DNA from: Acidobacteriaceae bacterium
GTDB lineage: Bacteria; Acidobacteriota; Terriglobia; Terriglobales; Acidobacteriaceae
DNA length: 50,646 nt
Reading direction: 5' to 3'
Assembly: GCA_027307045.1 (NCBI GenBank)
Contig: DAHUXR010000019.1
Span: 1 to 50,646 of the forward strand
In this document: positions 1-9,001 of the stretch, piece after piece
Numbering within the stretch: the first letter of the stretch is position 1
Layout of the letters: every line of letters begins with the position of its first letter
Made by a program: the position numbers and the translations under genes
The notes under the pieces: model-generated
What the model was told of the DNA's origin: nothing
Database searches by the model: none
What the model saw: only the letters and a program-made list of their open reading frames with translations

Positions 1-1
1 A

Positions 2-52
2 GATCCGGCGGAAAAAGATCATGTGGAAACACCGAAAGCGAAGGCCGGCTAG
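2..52 (+). CDS. C-terminal tail of a gene entering from the left (partial)
   Basis: One frame is open from the window edge for 16 codons and ends at TAG (50-52). It reads as a charged, Lys/Ala/Pro-rich tail (DPAEKDHVETPKAKAG). Such tails are common at the C-termini of bacterial proteins, but nothing in it identifies a family. The other two frames give less protein-like peptides. The call rests only on composition and edge position, so it is tentative. Confidence 0.3.
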   Translation, partial: DPAEKDHVETPKAKAG

Positions 53-205
53 CGCACAAATTGTCAGGTGGCGGTTATAGCGTTTCCTGAGTTGCTATAT
101 CCACTGCCACACATTCGCGGTTAACCACCCATCTTCCCCCGCGACGCGCCATCCTGAGGTGAGCCAGGTGAACGGCAACGCATTTCGGCACAGTTTTCGC
201 GAAGC

Positions 206-291
206 CGAAGGATCGGCTCCGCAGCACCATGGGGCTATCCGAGACGCCTGGAGGATCGGTTGCCCTGAAGAGCAGCAGAGCCGATCCTTCG
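206..291. repeat. Inverted repeat, 17-bp arms
   Basis: The left arm (206-222, CGAAGGATCGGCTCCGC) and the right arm (275-291) are reverse complements at 16 of 17 positions, separated by about 52 bases. A third partial copy of the core (AGGATCGG) lies at about 253-260. No open frame across it looks like a gene. It could form a long hairpin or be a member of an intergenic repeat family; there is no T-tract to make it a terminator. Confidence 0.6.
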
Positions 292-407
292 CCTCGCGTC
301 CGGAACATGATCAAGGAGGAAAACATCCGTACGCTCGGCTCAGGATGCCGCACTCATGAGGATAGAGATTGGTGACCTGGGATACAGCAATCCTAGAAGC
401 GCTTTAG

Positions 408-565
408 TCAGCATTTCTTGCGCTGTTTGGCAAGCTGTTTTTTGCGTTCTTTAGCGCGAATGAAACGTCCTCAGGGTCGCGGAGTTCTTTTTCCCAACGT
501 CGCCTGGCTTTTCCGTAGCGGTCCCAATCGTCAAGCTCAATCTGATGGAGGTCTACGTCATCCTC
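408..565 (-). pseudogene. Decayed small hypothetical gene (frameshift and in-frame stop)
   Basis: On the minus strand the segment reads as a strongly charged protein. It starts after a TGA with EDDVDLHQIELDDWDRYGKA, continues through WEKELRDPEDVS, and then changes frame to IRAKERKKQLAKQRKKC followed by TGA (408-410). One missing base near 450 would restore a single frame. The acidic reading also continues upstream of the TGA (LDDSENS), so that stop looks like a nonsense mutation. I do not recognise the family. Composition and the coherent C-terminal lysine-rich tail suggest a real but dead gene. It could still be chance. Confidence 0.35.
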
Positions 566-1084
566 TCATGAGTTTTCCGAATCATCTAGAGTGACCCCAA
601 AAACTTAACTGCATTGGCGGACCAGTGCCGAAACTTACTTCTCAATCCGCGCGCAGGGACAGCGCCGATGAGATGGTCAAGACCGTGGACGATGTTCCAG
701 CGCCCAAGCAACTTTGCCTCGGCCTCCTGAAACGCACTGACCATCCCGACCACGCCAACCAATCTGAACGAATCCTTGGATCTCAAATCCGGCCAACTGA
801 CCTTTTGCTGTAATCATCTGTCTTGCATCTGAGAATGCCGCACAATCTTGCTCCTTACAAGAGCTAAGTCTGAGGCCTTAAAAGCCAACCAGACTCCGCC
901 TCGAGACCTTTTAGAAGCTTTCACTAGGCGAGCCTGCCAAGGCAATACGTCTACTTGAAGAATGTCGGCGGTCACGCTCGCATGCTGAACGTGCGAAGGA
1001 ATATCTGGTGCGGCCCTTTTCGCCGGCACTTTCGCTTTCTTCCTGGGAAGCTGCGGCTTCATAGATCCTTGTGCCTACGCATGA
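566..1084. other. Stretch without a supported gene
   Basis: Short open frames occur on both strands, but none has a recognisable domain together with a well-spaced ribosome binding site. Together with the broken gene and the inverted repeat to its left, the stretch looks like decayed DNA at the edge of the polysaccharide locus. Confidence 0.5.
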
Positions 1085-1088
1085 AAAT

Positions 1089-1114
1089 GGGGCTGTTGGA
1101 ATCAGCCCCTTTTT
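1089..1114 (-). terminator. Intrinsic terminator downstream of ugd (possibly bidirectional)
   Basis: A perfect 7-bp stem GGGGCTG/CAGCCCC (1089-1095 and 1103-1109) with a 7-base loop lies about 50 bases past the ugd stop. Read on the minus strand it is followed by ATTTTC. Read on the plus strand it is followed by five T (1110-1114). It can therefore stop transcription in either direction. Confidence 0.75.
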
Positions 1115-1161
1115 ATCGATCGCGAAAACTCTCTCTATATAGAAGAAACGTGCGTCGCCTT

Positions 1162-2562
1162 TTATCTCGCGCTCTGGCCTTTCTTGAGCAAACTGCGTAA
1201 AGCTTCGAGCGCCGGACGGCCGACGCTGAAGTAGGAAAAACCTGCTTCAGCCATTTCCGCCTGCGAGAACACGTTGCGTCCGTCCAGCACAATGGGAGAG
1301 CGCAGAACGTGCTTGATGCGGACCAGGTCGAGGTTTGCAAATTCCTTCCACTCCGTCAGGATCAGCAGCGCGTCGGCGCCTTCCATGGCAGCGTAAGCAT
1401 CGGCGGCATATTTGATTCTGCTGCCCAGAATTTGCCGCGCCCGGTCCATTGCGGCCGGATCAAAAGCCGTTATCTGGCACTTTTCTTTAAGCAATTGCTC
1501 AATCACCTTGATGGCGGGTGATTCGCGCACATCGTCCGTGCCATCCTTAAAAGCCAATCCAAGCACGGCCAGCTTTTTGCCTTTGATGGTCCCCAACGCG
1601 CTCCGGACTTTGCCGATAAACCGTATGCGCTGCTCGTCGTTAATTCTCTTGATTTCATCAAGCAGTGGAAATTCGAATCCGAATTCGTGCGTCACCGCGC
1701 GGAATGCGGCAACGTCCTTGGGGAAACATGATCCACCATAGCCGATGCCGGCGCGCAGGAATTCCGGACCAATGCGGCTGTCACTGCCAATGCCCCTTGA
1801 GACTTCTTCAATGTTCGCGCCCACGGATTCACAAAAGCTTGCCACGGCGTTGATGAATGAAATCTTCAATGCCAGATACGCATTGGACGCGTGCTTGATC
1901 AGCTCTGCGCTGCGTGGCGAAGTCTCAATGTACATCGGGATGGCGCGTGCCGGCTCCGGCTTGGGGACCGCGCTGGCCAGTTGAGCGTAGGAACCATCAA
2001 CCAGTGGGGCATAAATTTCCCGCATGATTGCCGCTGCCCGCTCGCTGCCGGATCCCACAACGATTCTGTCGGGATACAGAAAATCCGTAACGGCGGTGCC
2101 TTCGCGCAGAAATTCAGGATTTGAAACCACGTCGAATTCTGCTTTCGCGTGGCCGTTGGGAGAGAGCGCATTATGCACCCGCTCGCTGGTATAGACCGGG
2201 ACCGTGCTCTTCTCCACGATGACCTTGTATCCATTCATCGCCTCCGCCAGGGAGTGGACCACCGCTTCAACGCAGGAAAGGTCAACGGTGCCATTTTCGG
2301 CGGAGGGAGTTCCCACCGCAATAAAAACGACAACGGAGTTCCGCGCCGCTGCCCGGAGATCGGTGGAAAATGAAAGGCGGTTGCCGCGATGCCGGCTTAA
2401 CAGCTCTTGTAGATAGTCTTCATGGATCAGGGTTTCGCCGGCATTCAAGGCTGCAATCTTAGCTGAGTCACTATCGACGCAAATTACCTCGTGACCCAAC
2501 TCCGCTAGGCATGTTGCTGCAACCAGACCCACGTAGCCCGAACCGATTACAGAGATTTGCAT
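1162..2562 (-). CDS. ugd: UDP-glucose 6-dehydrogenase
   Basis: Oxidises UDP-glucose twice with NAD+ to UDP-glucuronate in the cytoplasm, supplying uronic acid for the polysaccharide. The 466-residue protein has the N-terminal Rossmann motif (ISVIGSGYVGLV, residues 3-14), the NPEFLREG block near residue 148, the RSAELIK helix near residue 217 and the catalytic cysteine in GGSCFPKD (Cys279). It has the normal family length. The start is the ATG at 2560-2562, which has GGAG about ten bases upstream; the longer reading from 2589 adds nine residues not expected before the Rossmann strand. It is divergent from the wzz-like gene and has its own terminator, so it is probably transcribed alone. Confidence 0.95.
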   Translation of the reverse strand: MQISVIGSGYVGLVAATCLAELGHEVICVDSDSAKIAALNAGETLIHEDYLQELLSRHRGNRLSFSTDLRAAARNSVVVFIAVGTPSAENGTVDLSCVEAVVHSLAEAMNGYKVIVEKSTVPVYTSERVHNALSPNGHAKAEFDVVSNPEFLREGTAVTDFLYPDRIVVGSGSERAAAIMREIYAPLVDGSYAQLASAVPKPEPARAIPMYIETSPRSAELIKHASNAYLALKISFINAVASFCESVGANIEEVSRGIGSDSRIGPEFLRAGIGYGGSCFPKDVAAFRAVTHEFGFEFPLLDEIKRINDEQRIRFIGKVRSALGTIKGKKLAVLGLAFKDGTDDVRESPAIKVIEQLLKEKCQITAFDPAAMDRARQILGSRIKYAADAYAAMEGADALLILTEWKEFANLDLVRIKHVLRSPIVLDGRNVFSQAEMAEAGFSYFSVGRPALEALRSLLKKGQSAR

Positions 2563-2911
2563 GTTCTTGCTTTTCTCCAAGCAAAACAAATCCCGCTACC
2601 AGTTACTTGGGATTATTTGTCGTGTCAGTATCTATTCTTAAAGGCGTGATCGTCAATCAGAACTGCTGGTTTCCGGCTGGTTTCCTGGTACCTGCTCTAA
2701 TGCTTACCGTGTGCCGCAATTTGAGGTGGCAGAACTGCAGCCCAACGTCCAAGGCCCCTGACAATCACTGCAAGGTGAAGACCATTCTTGCCGCGCTAAA
2801 CCATGTTGAAAGGACGATAAATACCATCACATGGCCTGTTGCCTTTTAACCCACTTATGTGGGGCACCGCTTCAAACAGACACACCAGGAGCATTGAACC
2901 AAATCTGGTGC

Positions 2912-2969
2912 AGTCACCTCTTAGTCACCTCTCTCGTTAATGGAGAATGGCGCTGAGGAGGTTTATAAT
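2912..2969 (+). promoter_or_regulatory. Candidate promoter with 11-bp tandem repeats
   Basis: AGTCACCTCT occurs at 2912-2921 and again at 2923-2932, an 11-base period. A perfect -10 hexamer TATAAT lies at 2964-2969; the -35 position is weak. Direct repeats one helical turn apart, just upstream of a weak -35, are the usual layout for OmpR/PhoB-type activators. The regulator is inferred, not seen. Transcription would leave a leader of about 330 bases before the wzz-like gene. Confidence 0.4.
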
Positions 2970-3078
2970 CTGGGTTCGTAACCTGTTTGCCTCATGACTA
3001 ACTTACTCTGTGGATTTGAGGTAAGCTGAGTGGTTACACAAATGCAGTATCGTTAAACGCATGCGCGTCTGGCAGGGA

Positions 3079-3102
3079 AGAGGCGCTTTTTTTAAAGCGT
3101 CT
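3079..3102 (+). other. Hairpin in the leader of the polysaccharide operon
   Basis: Arms GAGGCGCTTT and AAAGCGTCTC pair over ten positions with one G-T wobble and a TTTT loop. No U-run follows, so it is not a standard terminator. It could be an RNA structure in the leader or a DNA-level dyad. Confidence 0.4.
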
Positions 3103-3178
3103 CTCAGAGTGAAACGGTGTTTCTCTCTACCTAGGACGGCAACAGTTTGGTTTTGTTCTGCAACTTTATATAGTGGAA

Positions 3179-3219
3179 GACGTTTAGACGTTTAAGACGT
3201 TTGGAAGGGGATTGGACGT
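3179..3219. repeat. Iterated GACGTTT motif upstream of the wzz-like gene
   Basis: GACGTTT begins at 3179, 3187 and 3196, and a related GACGTAA begins at 3215. Two copies of TTGGAAG (about 3201 and 3224) are interleaved. A cluster like this 90-130 bases before a gene is typical of multiple protein binding sites, but no protein can be named. Confidence 0.45.
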
Positions 3220-3308
3220 AAATTGGAAGTTCTAAAATCTGGTCCGCTGAAAATTGTGGGGAATTGGATCGCTGGGCCCGCTTGGATGTACGCAAGGGAG
3301 GCTGGCGG

Positions 3309-4628
3309 ATGCCGCTAAGCGAGGCCGAAAGAGAAGTTCTCAGAAGTGAAGCCGAAGCCAATGGGGCCCAACTGCCTGCACCCAGCCCGAACTGGCTGCG
3401 GTGGACAGATGCGCTTTACCATCTCTGGCTGCAGCGCCGTCAGATCTTTCGATGGGTGCTCCTCGGTTTTGTCCTGTCCCTGATTGTTGCCTGGCGTTAT
3501 CCCAAGTATCAAAGCACCGCCCAGATTATGCCTCCGGATAGCGGCGGTTCCGGTCTGGCCTCACTTGTTCCCGCTCTTTCCAAATCGCCCGGTCTTATTG
3601 GCATGGCCGGCGACCTGATGGGGATGAAAAGCACGAGCGCGATCTTCGCCAGAGTGCTGGAAAGCCGCACCGTCCAGGACAACTTGATCAACCGTTTCCA
3701 CCTGCTTGATAAGTACGACAAGTCCTACATGGAAGATGCGCGAAAGAAACTTGCGGATCGAACTTCAATCAGTGAAGATAAAAAGAGCGGCGTGATCGCT
3801 ATCTCCGTGCGCGACCACGACGCCGCATTGGCCACTGAACTTGCCAATGCGTATGTAGAGGAACTTGGTTCGGTCATGGCCAAGGTTTCCACGTCTGCTG
3901 CGCGCCGCGAACGCATTTTTATCGAGGGCAGGCTGGCAGATGAAAATAACAACCTGCAGGATGCCGAGCGGCAATTCAGCCAGTTTGCCAGCGCCAACAT
4001 GGCATTGGACGTACCCGAGCAGACCAAAGTCACAGTCGAGGCCGCAGCCAGGCTTCAGGGTGAGTTGATCGCGTCAAAGGCGCAACTGGAAGGGCTCAAG
4101 CAGACTTATACCGAAGAGAACATTCGCGTAAAAAGCGTGCAGGCTCATGTGAATGAACTGGAACGCGAATTGGCGAAAATCAACTCCGGCCGCGCGCCCA
4201 ATGTTCAGGATCCGACGAGTCCTTACCCATCCGTAAAGAGTTTGCCATTGCTGGGAGTGAAGTGGGCCGATCTTTATCGTCAGACTAAGATTCGCGAAAC
4301 GGTAGTCGAATTGCTTACACAGCAATATGAAATGGCCAGAATCCAGGAAGCCAAGGAAATTCCGTCAGTCAAAGTATTGGATCCCGCTTCAACCCCGGAG
4401 AGAAGAGAACCTTCATGGAAGCTCGTGATCCTGCTGGGTACATTGCTGAGCGCTTTGCTGGCTTGCATGGGCTATTTCATTAAGAACTGGTGGGACCGCT
4501 GGGACCAGGACGATCCAAGGCGCATATTGATTTCACAGGTGCTTCGCGTTGGACGTAGAAACTCAAGTTCCGTGAGCAGCATCCAGCGCCATCGTGCAGG
4601 ACGGCCGGACGAGATCTCGCAGGCATGA
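3309..4628 (+). CDS. Wzz/GumC-type polysaccharide chain-length determinant
   Basis: An inner-membrane co-polymerase that sets polymer length together with the Wzy-type polymerase. The protein has the family plan: a first membrane helix near residues 47-63, a large periplasmic region rich in coiled coil (roughly 190-290), a Pro-containing segment (PASTPERREP) and a second helix near 370-392, with a short basic cytoplasmic tail. There is no Walker box, so it lacks the tyrosine-kinase domain of Wzc proteins. The ATG at 3309 is chosen because AAGGGAGG lies seven bases before it; the TTG at 3264 has no such site. It is followed closely by the sugar transferase gene. Confidence 0.9.
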   Translation: MPLSEAEREVLRSEAEANGAQLPAPSPNWLRWTDALYHLWLQRRQIFRWVLLGFVLSLIVAWRYPKYQSTAQIMPPDSGGSGLASLVPALSKSPGLIGMAGDLMGMKSTSAIFARVLESRTVQDNLINRFHLLDKYDKSYMEDARKKLADRTSISEDKKSGVIAISVRDHDAALATELANAYVEELGSVMAKVSTSAARRERIFIEGRLADENNNLQDAERQFSQFASANMALDVPEQTKVTVEAAARLQGELIASKAQLEGLKQTYTEENIRVKSVQAHVNELERELAKINSGRAPNVQDPTSPYPSVKSLPLLGVKWADLYRQTKIRETVVELLTQQYEMARIQEAKEIPSVKVLDPASTPERREPSWKLVILLGTLLSALLACMGYFIKNWWDRWDQDDPRRILISQVLRVGRRNSSSVSSIQRHRAGRPDEISQA

Positions 4629-4653
4629 GCACAGACACAGTCAGGAGGCTACG

Positions 4654-6141
4654 GTGTCTACACAAGAGGTAGTAAAGGAACAAGGCAATCTCTTGGAAGT
4701 GTCGCACTTTGCAGGGACCCAGATTCATCGTGCTCTGGCACATGAAAAAGGGACCGGGCTCGGTGCGGCCGTCGCCATGTTGGAGGCCCTGATCGTGATC
4801 GTTTCCGGTTACGCGGCTTATTCAGGGCGTGACTTTCTGGGCGATCTAGTTGGGGTCTCGCCGGTGGACGTTACCACTCCGCCTCTGCGCCTGTTCGTAT
4901 TCCTGCTGACCTATGCCTGCCTCACGGTCATCTGCAATGCTGCGCAAAATCTTTATTCTGATGCCGCAATCCGTTCTGCAAGGGGCGCACGCGTAAGAAT
5001 CCTGAAGGGATTCATGGTGTCTTCCATGATTTCCATCATGATTGTGTTCATCGCCGGCGAACAAGCCGTTCCGCGGTTGATCGTCGCCAGCACGCCGCTT
5101 TTCAGCCTTGCAGGCGTTCTTTGCCTGCGTTACGTGATGGAGCGCTATAACCTGAAGCGCATTGAGCGCGGCATTGGCAATCAGCACGTCCTTATTGTTG
5201 GCAGCGGAGAAGTGGGACAAGCGTTCCGCTCTTACTTGCAAAGCCACACGCAGTTGGGGAAAACATTCTGCGGATTTGTAGACTGGGAACCCGGCACGCG
5301 GCCTTTCTGCCTGGGCACGCCCGACGATCTGCCGCGCATCCTCACTGAAAACTTTATCGACGAAATTTATTTCACTCCCTCCATCAGCCGGGATCTGGTG
5401 GTTCGCATCGTATTGGAGGCGCGCCGCCAGCGCATAGGCGTGAAGGTGGTGCCTGATCTCTACGGAGGTCTCGCGATCGGCGCCGGCATGAATTACATCG
5501 GCTCTGTTCCTGTATTGGAGCTCAATCGCCAGCCGATCCCTGCTCTTGGCCTTTTTGTGAAGCGCCTGATGGACCTGTTTATCAGCACCGTTACGTTGGC
5601 GGTCACTTCTCCTTTGCTGCTGTTGACTGCCATCGCCGTCAAGATCGATTCCCCTGGCCCAATCCTCTATAAAGCCTGGCGTGTGGGCCGGAAGGGGCGT
5701 AAATTCCGGTGCTATAAATTCCGTACTATGTGTGCCGATGCCGATGCCCAAAAGAATGGCCTGATGCATATGAATGAGCGCAACGGCGCTACCTTCAAGA
5801 TCGTTGATGATCCGCGCATTACCCGGCTCGGCCGCTTCCTCCGCAAGTACAGCATTGACGAACTTCCACAGCTTTTCAACGTCTTCAAGGGCGATATGAG
5901 CGTGGTCGGCCCGCGCCCGCATCCTGAAGATGATTTCAAGCGCTATGATCTGGAACACTTCCGCCGGCTCGACGTCACGCCCGGACTCACTGGCCTTTGG
6001 CAGGTGACCGCGCGCCATGATCCGTCTTTCGAAAAAAATGTCATGCTTGATCTGGAGTACATCGAAAACTGGAATGTGTTTTTGGATTTGAGAATTCTTT
6101 TCAAAACCATTCCTGTAGTCTTTCGAGGCTCTGGTCACTGA
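4654..6141 (+). CDS. Polyprenyl-phosphate sugar-1-phosphate transferase (WbaP/ExoY-type initiating enzyme)
   Basis: Transfers a sugar-1-phosphate to undecaprenyl phosphate, starting each repeat unit at the inner membrane. The N-terminal half has membrane helices (about 38-55, 80-97, 122-137, 145-160), then a Rossmann-like CoA-binding-type domain (VLIVGSGEVGQAF, from about 179). The C-terminal catalytic domain (about 302-490) has the KRLMDLFIS reentrant helix, KFRTM (355-359), DDPRITRLGRFLRKYSIDEL and GDMSVVGPRP (413-422). The GTG at 4654 is chosen because AGGAGG lies five bases upstream and it follows the previous stop; a longer frame from 4594 would overlap the upstream gene. The exact sugar cannot be read from sequence. 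Confidence 0.93.
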   Translation: MSTQEVVKEQGNLLEVSHFAGTQIHRALAHEKGTGLGAAVAMLEALIVIVSGYAAYSGRDFLGDLVGVSPVDVTTPPLRLFVFLLTYACLTVICNAAQNLYSDAAIRSARGARVRILKGFMVSSMISIMIVFIAGEQAVPRLIVASTPLFSLAGVLCLRYVMERYNLKRIERGIGNQHVLIVGSGEVGQAFRSYLQSHTQLGKTFCGFVDWEPGTRPFCLGTPDDLPRILTENFIDEIYFTPSISRDLVVRIVLEARRQRIGVKVVPDLYGGLAIGAGMNYIGSVPVLELNRQPIPALGLFVKRLMDLFISTVTLAVTSPLLLLTAIAVKIDSPGPILYKAWRVGRKGRKFRCYKFRTMCADADAQKNGLMHMNERNGATFKIVDDPRITRLGRFLRKYSIDELPQLFNVFKGDMSVVGPRPHPEDDFKRYDLEHFRRLDVTPGLTGLWQVTARHDPSFEKNVMLDLEYIENWNVFLDLRILFKTIPVVFRGSGH

Positions 6142-6315
6142 TCGTCCGCGCCCATCAAATTTCTCTCCGTAACCGTGCTTGCGCCGGCGCGTGCAAAGCG
6201 CTCTTACTCACTTACAATAGAAGGGCCCAGGTCCAGGAAACAGGAAGAATTGTCCTGTGCCTGCGATTCGGCGTGTTTTCCTGGCAGGCATGAAGCATGA
6301 AGATGGAGAAGCAGC

Positions 6316-7401
6316 ATGGCGCTTAAGCGGGCAGTGATCACTGGCGTAACCGGCCAGGACGGTTCCTATCTCGCGGAGCTTCTTCTGCAAAAGGGGTATG
6401 AAGTCCACGGCATCAGGCGTCGCTCGTCCTCATTCAACACCGGTAGAATCGACCATCTGGTCCAGGATCCGCACGCTGAAGGCTGCCGTTTTTTTCTCCA
6501 TTATGGTGACATGACCGACTTCAGCAGTCTGAAGCGCACCCTACAGTTGGTCGAGCCCGATGAAATTTACAACCTCGCGGCCCAAAGCCACGTAGCTGTA
6601 TCTTTCGAGCAGCCTGAATACACCGTGGAGTCAGACGCGCTTGGCCCTTTGCGGGTGCTGGAAGCGATCCGCAGTCTTGGTCTACAGCGCAAAACGCGGT
6701 TCTATCAGGCATCAACCTCAGAGATGTTTGGCAAAGCGCAGGAGGTTCCCCAGAGTGAGACCACGGCCTTTTATCCGCGATCGCCGTACGGCGTTGCCAA
6801 ACTTTATGCTCACTGGATTACTGCGACATATCGCGAAACGTACGGCATCTACGCTTGCAGCGGCATCCTTTTTAACCATGAGTCGCCGGTGCGCGGCGAA
6901 ACATTTGTTACGCGCAAGATCGTTCGCGCTCTTACGCGCATTCAGTTGGGCGCGCAAGATTGCCTCTATCTCGGCAACCTTGAGGCCCGGCGGGATTGGG
7001 GCCACGCTCGCGATTACGTGGAAGCAATGTGGCTGATGCTGCAACAGGAGCATCCTGAGGACTACGTGATCGCCACGGGTAAGCAACATTCCGTTCGCGA
7101 CTTTGTTTGCGCCGTGGCGCAAAAGCTCGGGATGGGGCTTCGCTGGGAAGGGAAAGGCCAGAATGAAGCAGCCTTTGACGTTACGACAGGCGAGCGTATC
7201 GTGGCGATGGATCCCCGCTATTTTCGCCCGGCCGAGGTTGAAAACCTTTTAGGGAATGCCGCCAAGGCCAGAGAAAAACTTGGATGGTCTCCGCGCACCA
7301 CGTTCGACGAACTTGTGACCGAAATGGTGCGGGAAGAATTGGAGATCGCAAAAAAAGAAACCTCCGGGGAGAGACAAAGGCCCGCGCGACTGCCTCTCTA
7401 G
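6316..7401 (+). CDS. gmd: GDP-mannose 4,6-dehydratase
   Basis: Converts GDP-mannose to GDP-4-keto-6-deoxymannose, the precursor of GDP-fucose, GDP-rhamnose or GDP-perosamine. The 361-residue extended SDR has [14 protein letters not shown] (10-24), the [15 protein letters not shown] block, the active-site STSEMFG (Thr134, Glu136) and YGVAK (Tyr158, Lys162), and [16 protein letters not shown]. The usual family motif has Arg where Val stands in SPVRGE, a minor change. GGAG eight bases before the ATG supports the start. No GDP-fucose synthase or reductase is seen beside it, so the next step must be done by a product encoded elsewhere or by one of the epimerase/reductases in this locus. Confidence 0.95.
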   Translation: MALKRAVITGVTGQDGSYLAELLLQKGYEVHGIRRRSSSFNTGRIDHLVQDPHAEGCRFFLHYGDMTDFSSLKRTLQLVEPDEIYNLAAQSHVAVSFEQPEYTVESDALGPLRVLEAIRSLGLQRKTRFYQASTSEMFGKAQEVPQSETTAFYPRSPYGVAKLYAHWITATYRETYGIYACSGILFNHESPVRGETFVTRKIVRALTRIQLGAQDCLYLGNLEARRDWGHARDYVEAMWLMLQQEHPEDYVIATGKQHSVRDFVCAVAQKLGMGLRWEGKGQNEAAFDVTTGERIVAMDPRYFRPAEVENLLGNAAKAREKLGWSPRTTFDELVTEMVREELEIAKKETSGERQRPARLPL

Positions 7402-7416
7402 CGCGCAGCAGACAAA

Positions 7417-8976
7417 ATGAAGACTATCCCCCAAGAAGTATCTTTAGCATCCGAGAACCTGGACCCGGAAGTTGCATCTTTCGATGCCGCGATGCCGGGC
7501 GGACGCTCCCTTGCCGGCAATACTCTGTGGAACCTCTTCGGCAATTGCTTTCCAGTGCTGGTGGCGGTGGTGTGCTTGCCCGTGCTCAAGCGAGGGCTGG
7601 GCACCGAACGCCTGGGAATCATCAGCCTGGCATGGGTGGTAATCGGATATTTCAGTTTGTTCGATCTCGGACTTTCACGGGCGCTGACCAAATTGGTGGC
7701 GGAAAGAATTGGGCAGCGTCGTCAGGCTGAAATCCCGTCCCTGATCTGGACCTCACTTTTCCTCATGACGGGCGTGGGCCTGGTTGGGTCAATCTTAACT
7801 ATCTTCCTTACTCCGCTTCTTGTTGAACGACTGCTAAAAGTTCCAGCTTCGCTTTCCCATGAAGCCCTGGGCTCGTTCTATTGGCTTGGCGCCGCGGTCC
7901 CGATAGTGGTGATCACCGCCGGACTCCGCGGAGTGCTGGAGGCTGTGCAGCATTTCCGGTTGGCAACCGCCATCCGTGTTCCCATGGGGATCTTCAGTTA
8001 TCTGGGACCGGTCGCCCTTCTGCCCTTTACTCATAGCCTGATTCCGATTATTGCGGTACTTGTGCTGGCAAGGATTCTTGCCTGTGCAGCCCATTTGTGG
8101 GCTTGTTTTCATGTCATGCCCACTCTGGGGAGCGGTTTTGGCTTTGATGTTCCGTCCGCCAAGCCATTGTTCCTTTTCGGCGGTTGGATGACGGTAAGCA
8201 ACGTGTTGGGCCCGGTAATGGTTACCTTTGACCGGTTTTTGATCGGCAGCATTATTTCAATCGCCGCAGTTGCTTATTACTCCATCCCGTATGAAGTGGT
8301 GACCAAGCTTTGGCTGATTTCCACGGCACTTGTCGGCGTGTTGTTTCCCGTATTTTCCGCTACCAGCGTCGCCGATCGCGCCCGTCTGGCTTCCCTCTAT
8401 GAAAGTGGAGTCAAATATATTTTCGTTTTCCTGCTCCCTCTCACTCTGGTTCTGGTGATTTTTGCGCCTGAAGGGTTGGCACTTTGGCTGGGCAACGACT
8501 TCGCCCACAACAGCGCATCGGTCGCGCGACTTCTGGCCGTGGCGGTTTTTATGAACTGCATGGCCCATGTGCCATTTGCGCATTTACAAAGCGTGGGGCG
8601 GCCTGACGTCACCGCCAAATTCCATCTCATGGAGCTTCCTGTCTATGTAGCGATGCTGTTCTTCCTGGCTCGCTCGTGGGGTATCACTGGCGTAGCAGTC
8701 GCGTGGCTCCTGCGCGTGATGATCGACACCTTTCTTCTGTTCTGGTTTTCTTCTCGCTTATTGCCCGAGTGCCGTTTTATCCTTACCCGATTGCCGCTGA
8801 TGATCGGCGGAGCGCTGGCGCTGAATCTAGGTGTGGCATTGATTGCAGGCATGGCGATCAAAATTATTGTTGTTTGTGCGGTATTGTTTGTTGCTGTGCC
8901 GGCGTTGTGGTTATGGATGTTTACCCCCGCGCAACGTGCGCCTTTCATTCATCTGCTGCAGCGCCTGAAACGATAA
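7417..8976 (+). CDS. Wzx-type oligosaccharide flippase
   Basis: A 519-residue multi-pass membrane protein of the MOP/polysaccharide-synthase superfamily, expected to flip undecaprenyl-linked repeat units to the periplasm. The first helix follows a roughly 30-residue cytoplasmic tail (NTLWNLFGNCFPVLVAVVCL). The LGTERLGIISLAWVVIGYFSLFDLGLSRA segment is the characteristic first repeat, and about 12-14 helices follow. It begins 15 bases after gmd. The ATG at 7417 has no clear Shine-Dalgarno site. No catalytic motif exists in this family, so substrate is inferred from context only. Confidence 0.85.
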   Translation: MKTIPQEVSLASENLDPEVASFDAAMPGGRSLAGNTLWNLFGNCFPVLVAVVCLPVLKRGLGTERLGIISLAWVVIGYFSLFDLGLSRALTKLVAERIGQRRQAEIPSLIWTSLFLMTGVGLVGSILTIFLTPLLVERLLKVPASLSHEALGSFYWLGAAVPIVVITAGLRGVLEAVQHFRLATAIRVPMGIFSYLGPVALLPFTHSLIPIIAVLVLARILACAAHLWACFHVMPTLGSGFGFDVPSAKPLFLFGGWMTVSNVLGPVMVTFDRFLIGSIISIAAVAYYSIPYEVVTKLWLISTALVGVLFPVFSATSVADRARLASLYESGVKYIFVFLLPLTLVLVIFAPEGLALWLGNDFAHNSASVARLLAVAVFMNCMAHVPFAHLQSVGRPDVTAKFHLMELPVYVAMLFFLARSWGITGVAVAWLLRVMIDTFLLFWFSSRLLPECRFILTRLPLMIGGALALNLGVALIAGMAIKIIVVCAVLFVAVPALWLWMFTPAQRAPFIHLLQRLKR

Positions 8977-9001
8977 AGTGCTGTTCACAGAGGTTTCGCC
9001 G

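Larger units (their letters stand above)
2563..3308. other. Long divergent intergenic region, promoter and leader of the polysaccharide operon
   Basis: There is no credible gene in these roughly 750 bases between ugd and the wzz-like gene. The region holds a perfect TATAAT (2964-2969) preceded by an 11-bp tandem repeat, a hairpin at 3079-3102 and iterated GACGTTT motifs at 3179-3219. These are listed separately. I looked for an ops/JUMPstart element and for c-di-GMP riboswitch consensus segments and did not see them. Confidence 0.6.

Noticed and set aside
586-786. Overlapping short frames on both strands
   Set aside because: Neither translation resembles a known family, and no ribosome site supports either one.
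814-1062. 82-codon minus-strand frame rich in Lys and Arg
   Set aside because: It has an AAGGA only a few bases before the ATG, but no recognisable domain, and lies in a stretch that otherwise looks decayed.
2563-3308. ops/JUMPstart element or c-di-GMP riboswitch in the operon leader
   Set aside because: Expected here because such elements precede many polysaccharide operons, but the core sequences were not found on reading the region.
3264-3308. TTG start giving a 15-residue longer Wzz-like protein
   Set aside because: The ATG at 3309 has AAGGGAGG at ideal spacing, while the TTG has none.
4846-6138. 430-codon minus-strand open frame
   Set aside because: It is fully antisense to the sugar-1-phosphate transferase, whose domains and motifs are clear. 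The translated product is His/Arg/Ala-rich without any domain.
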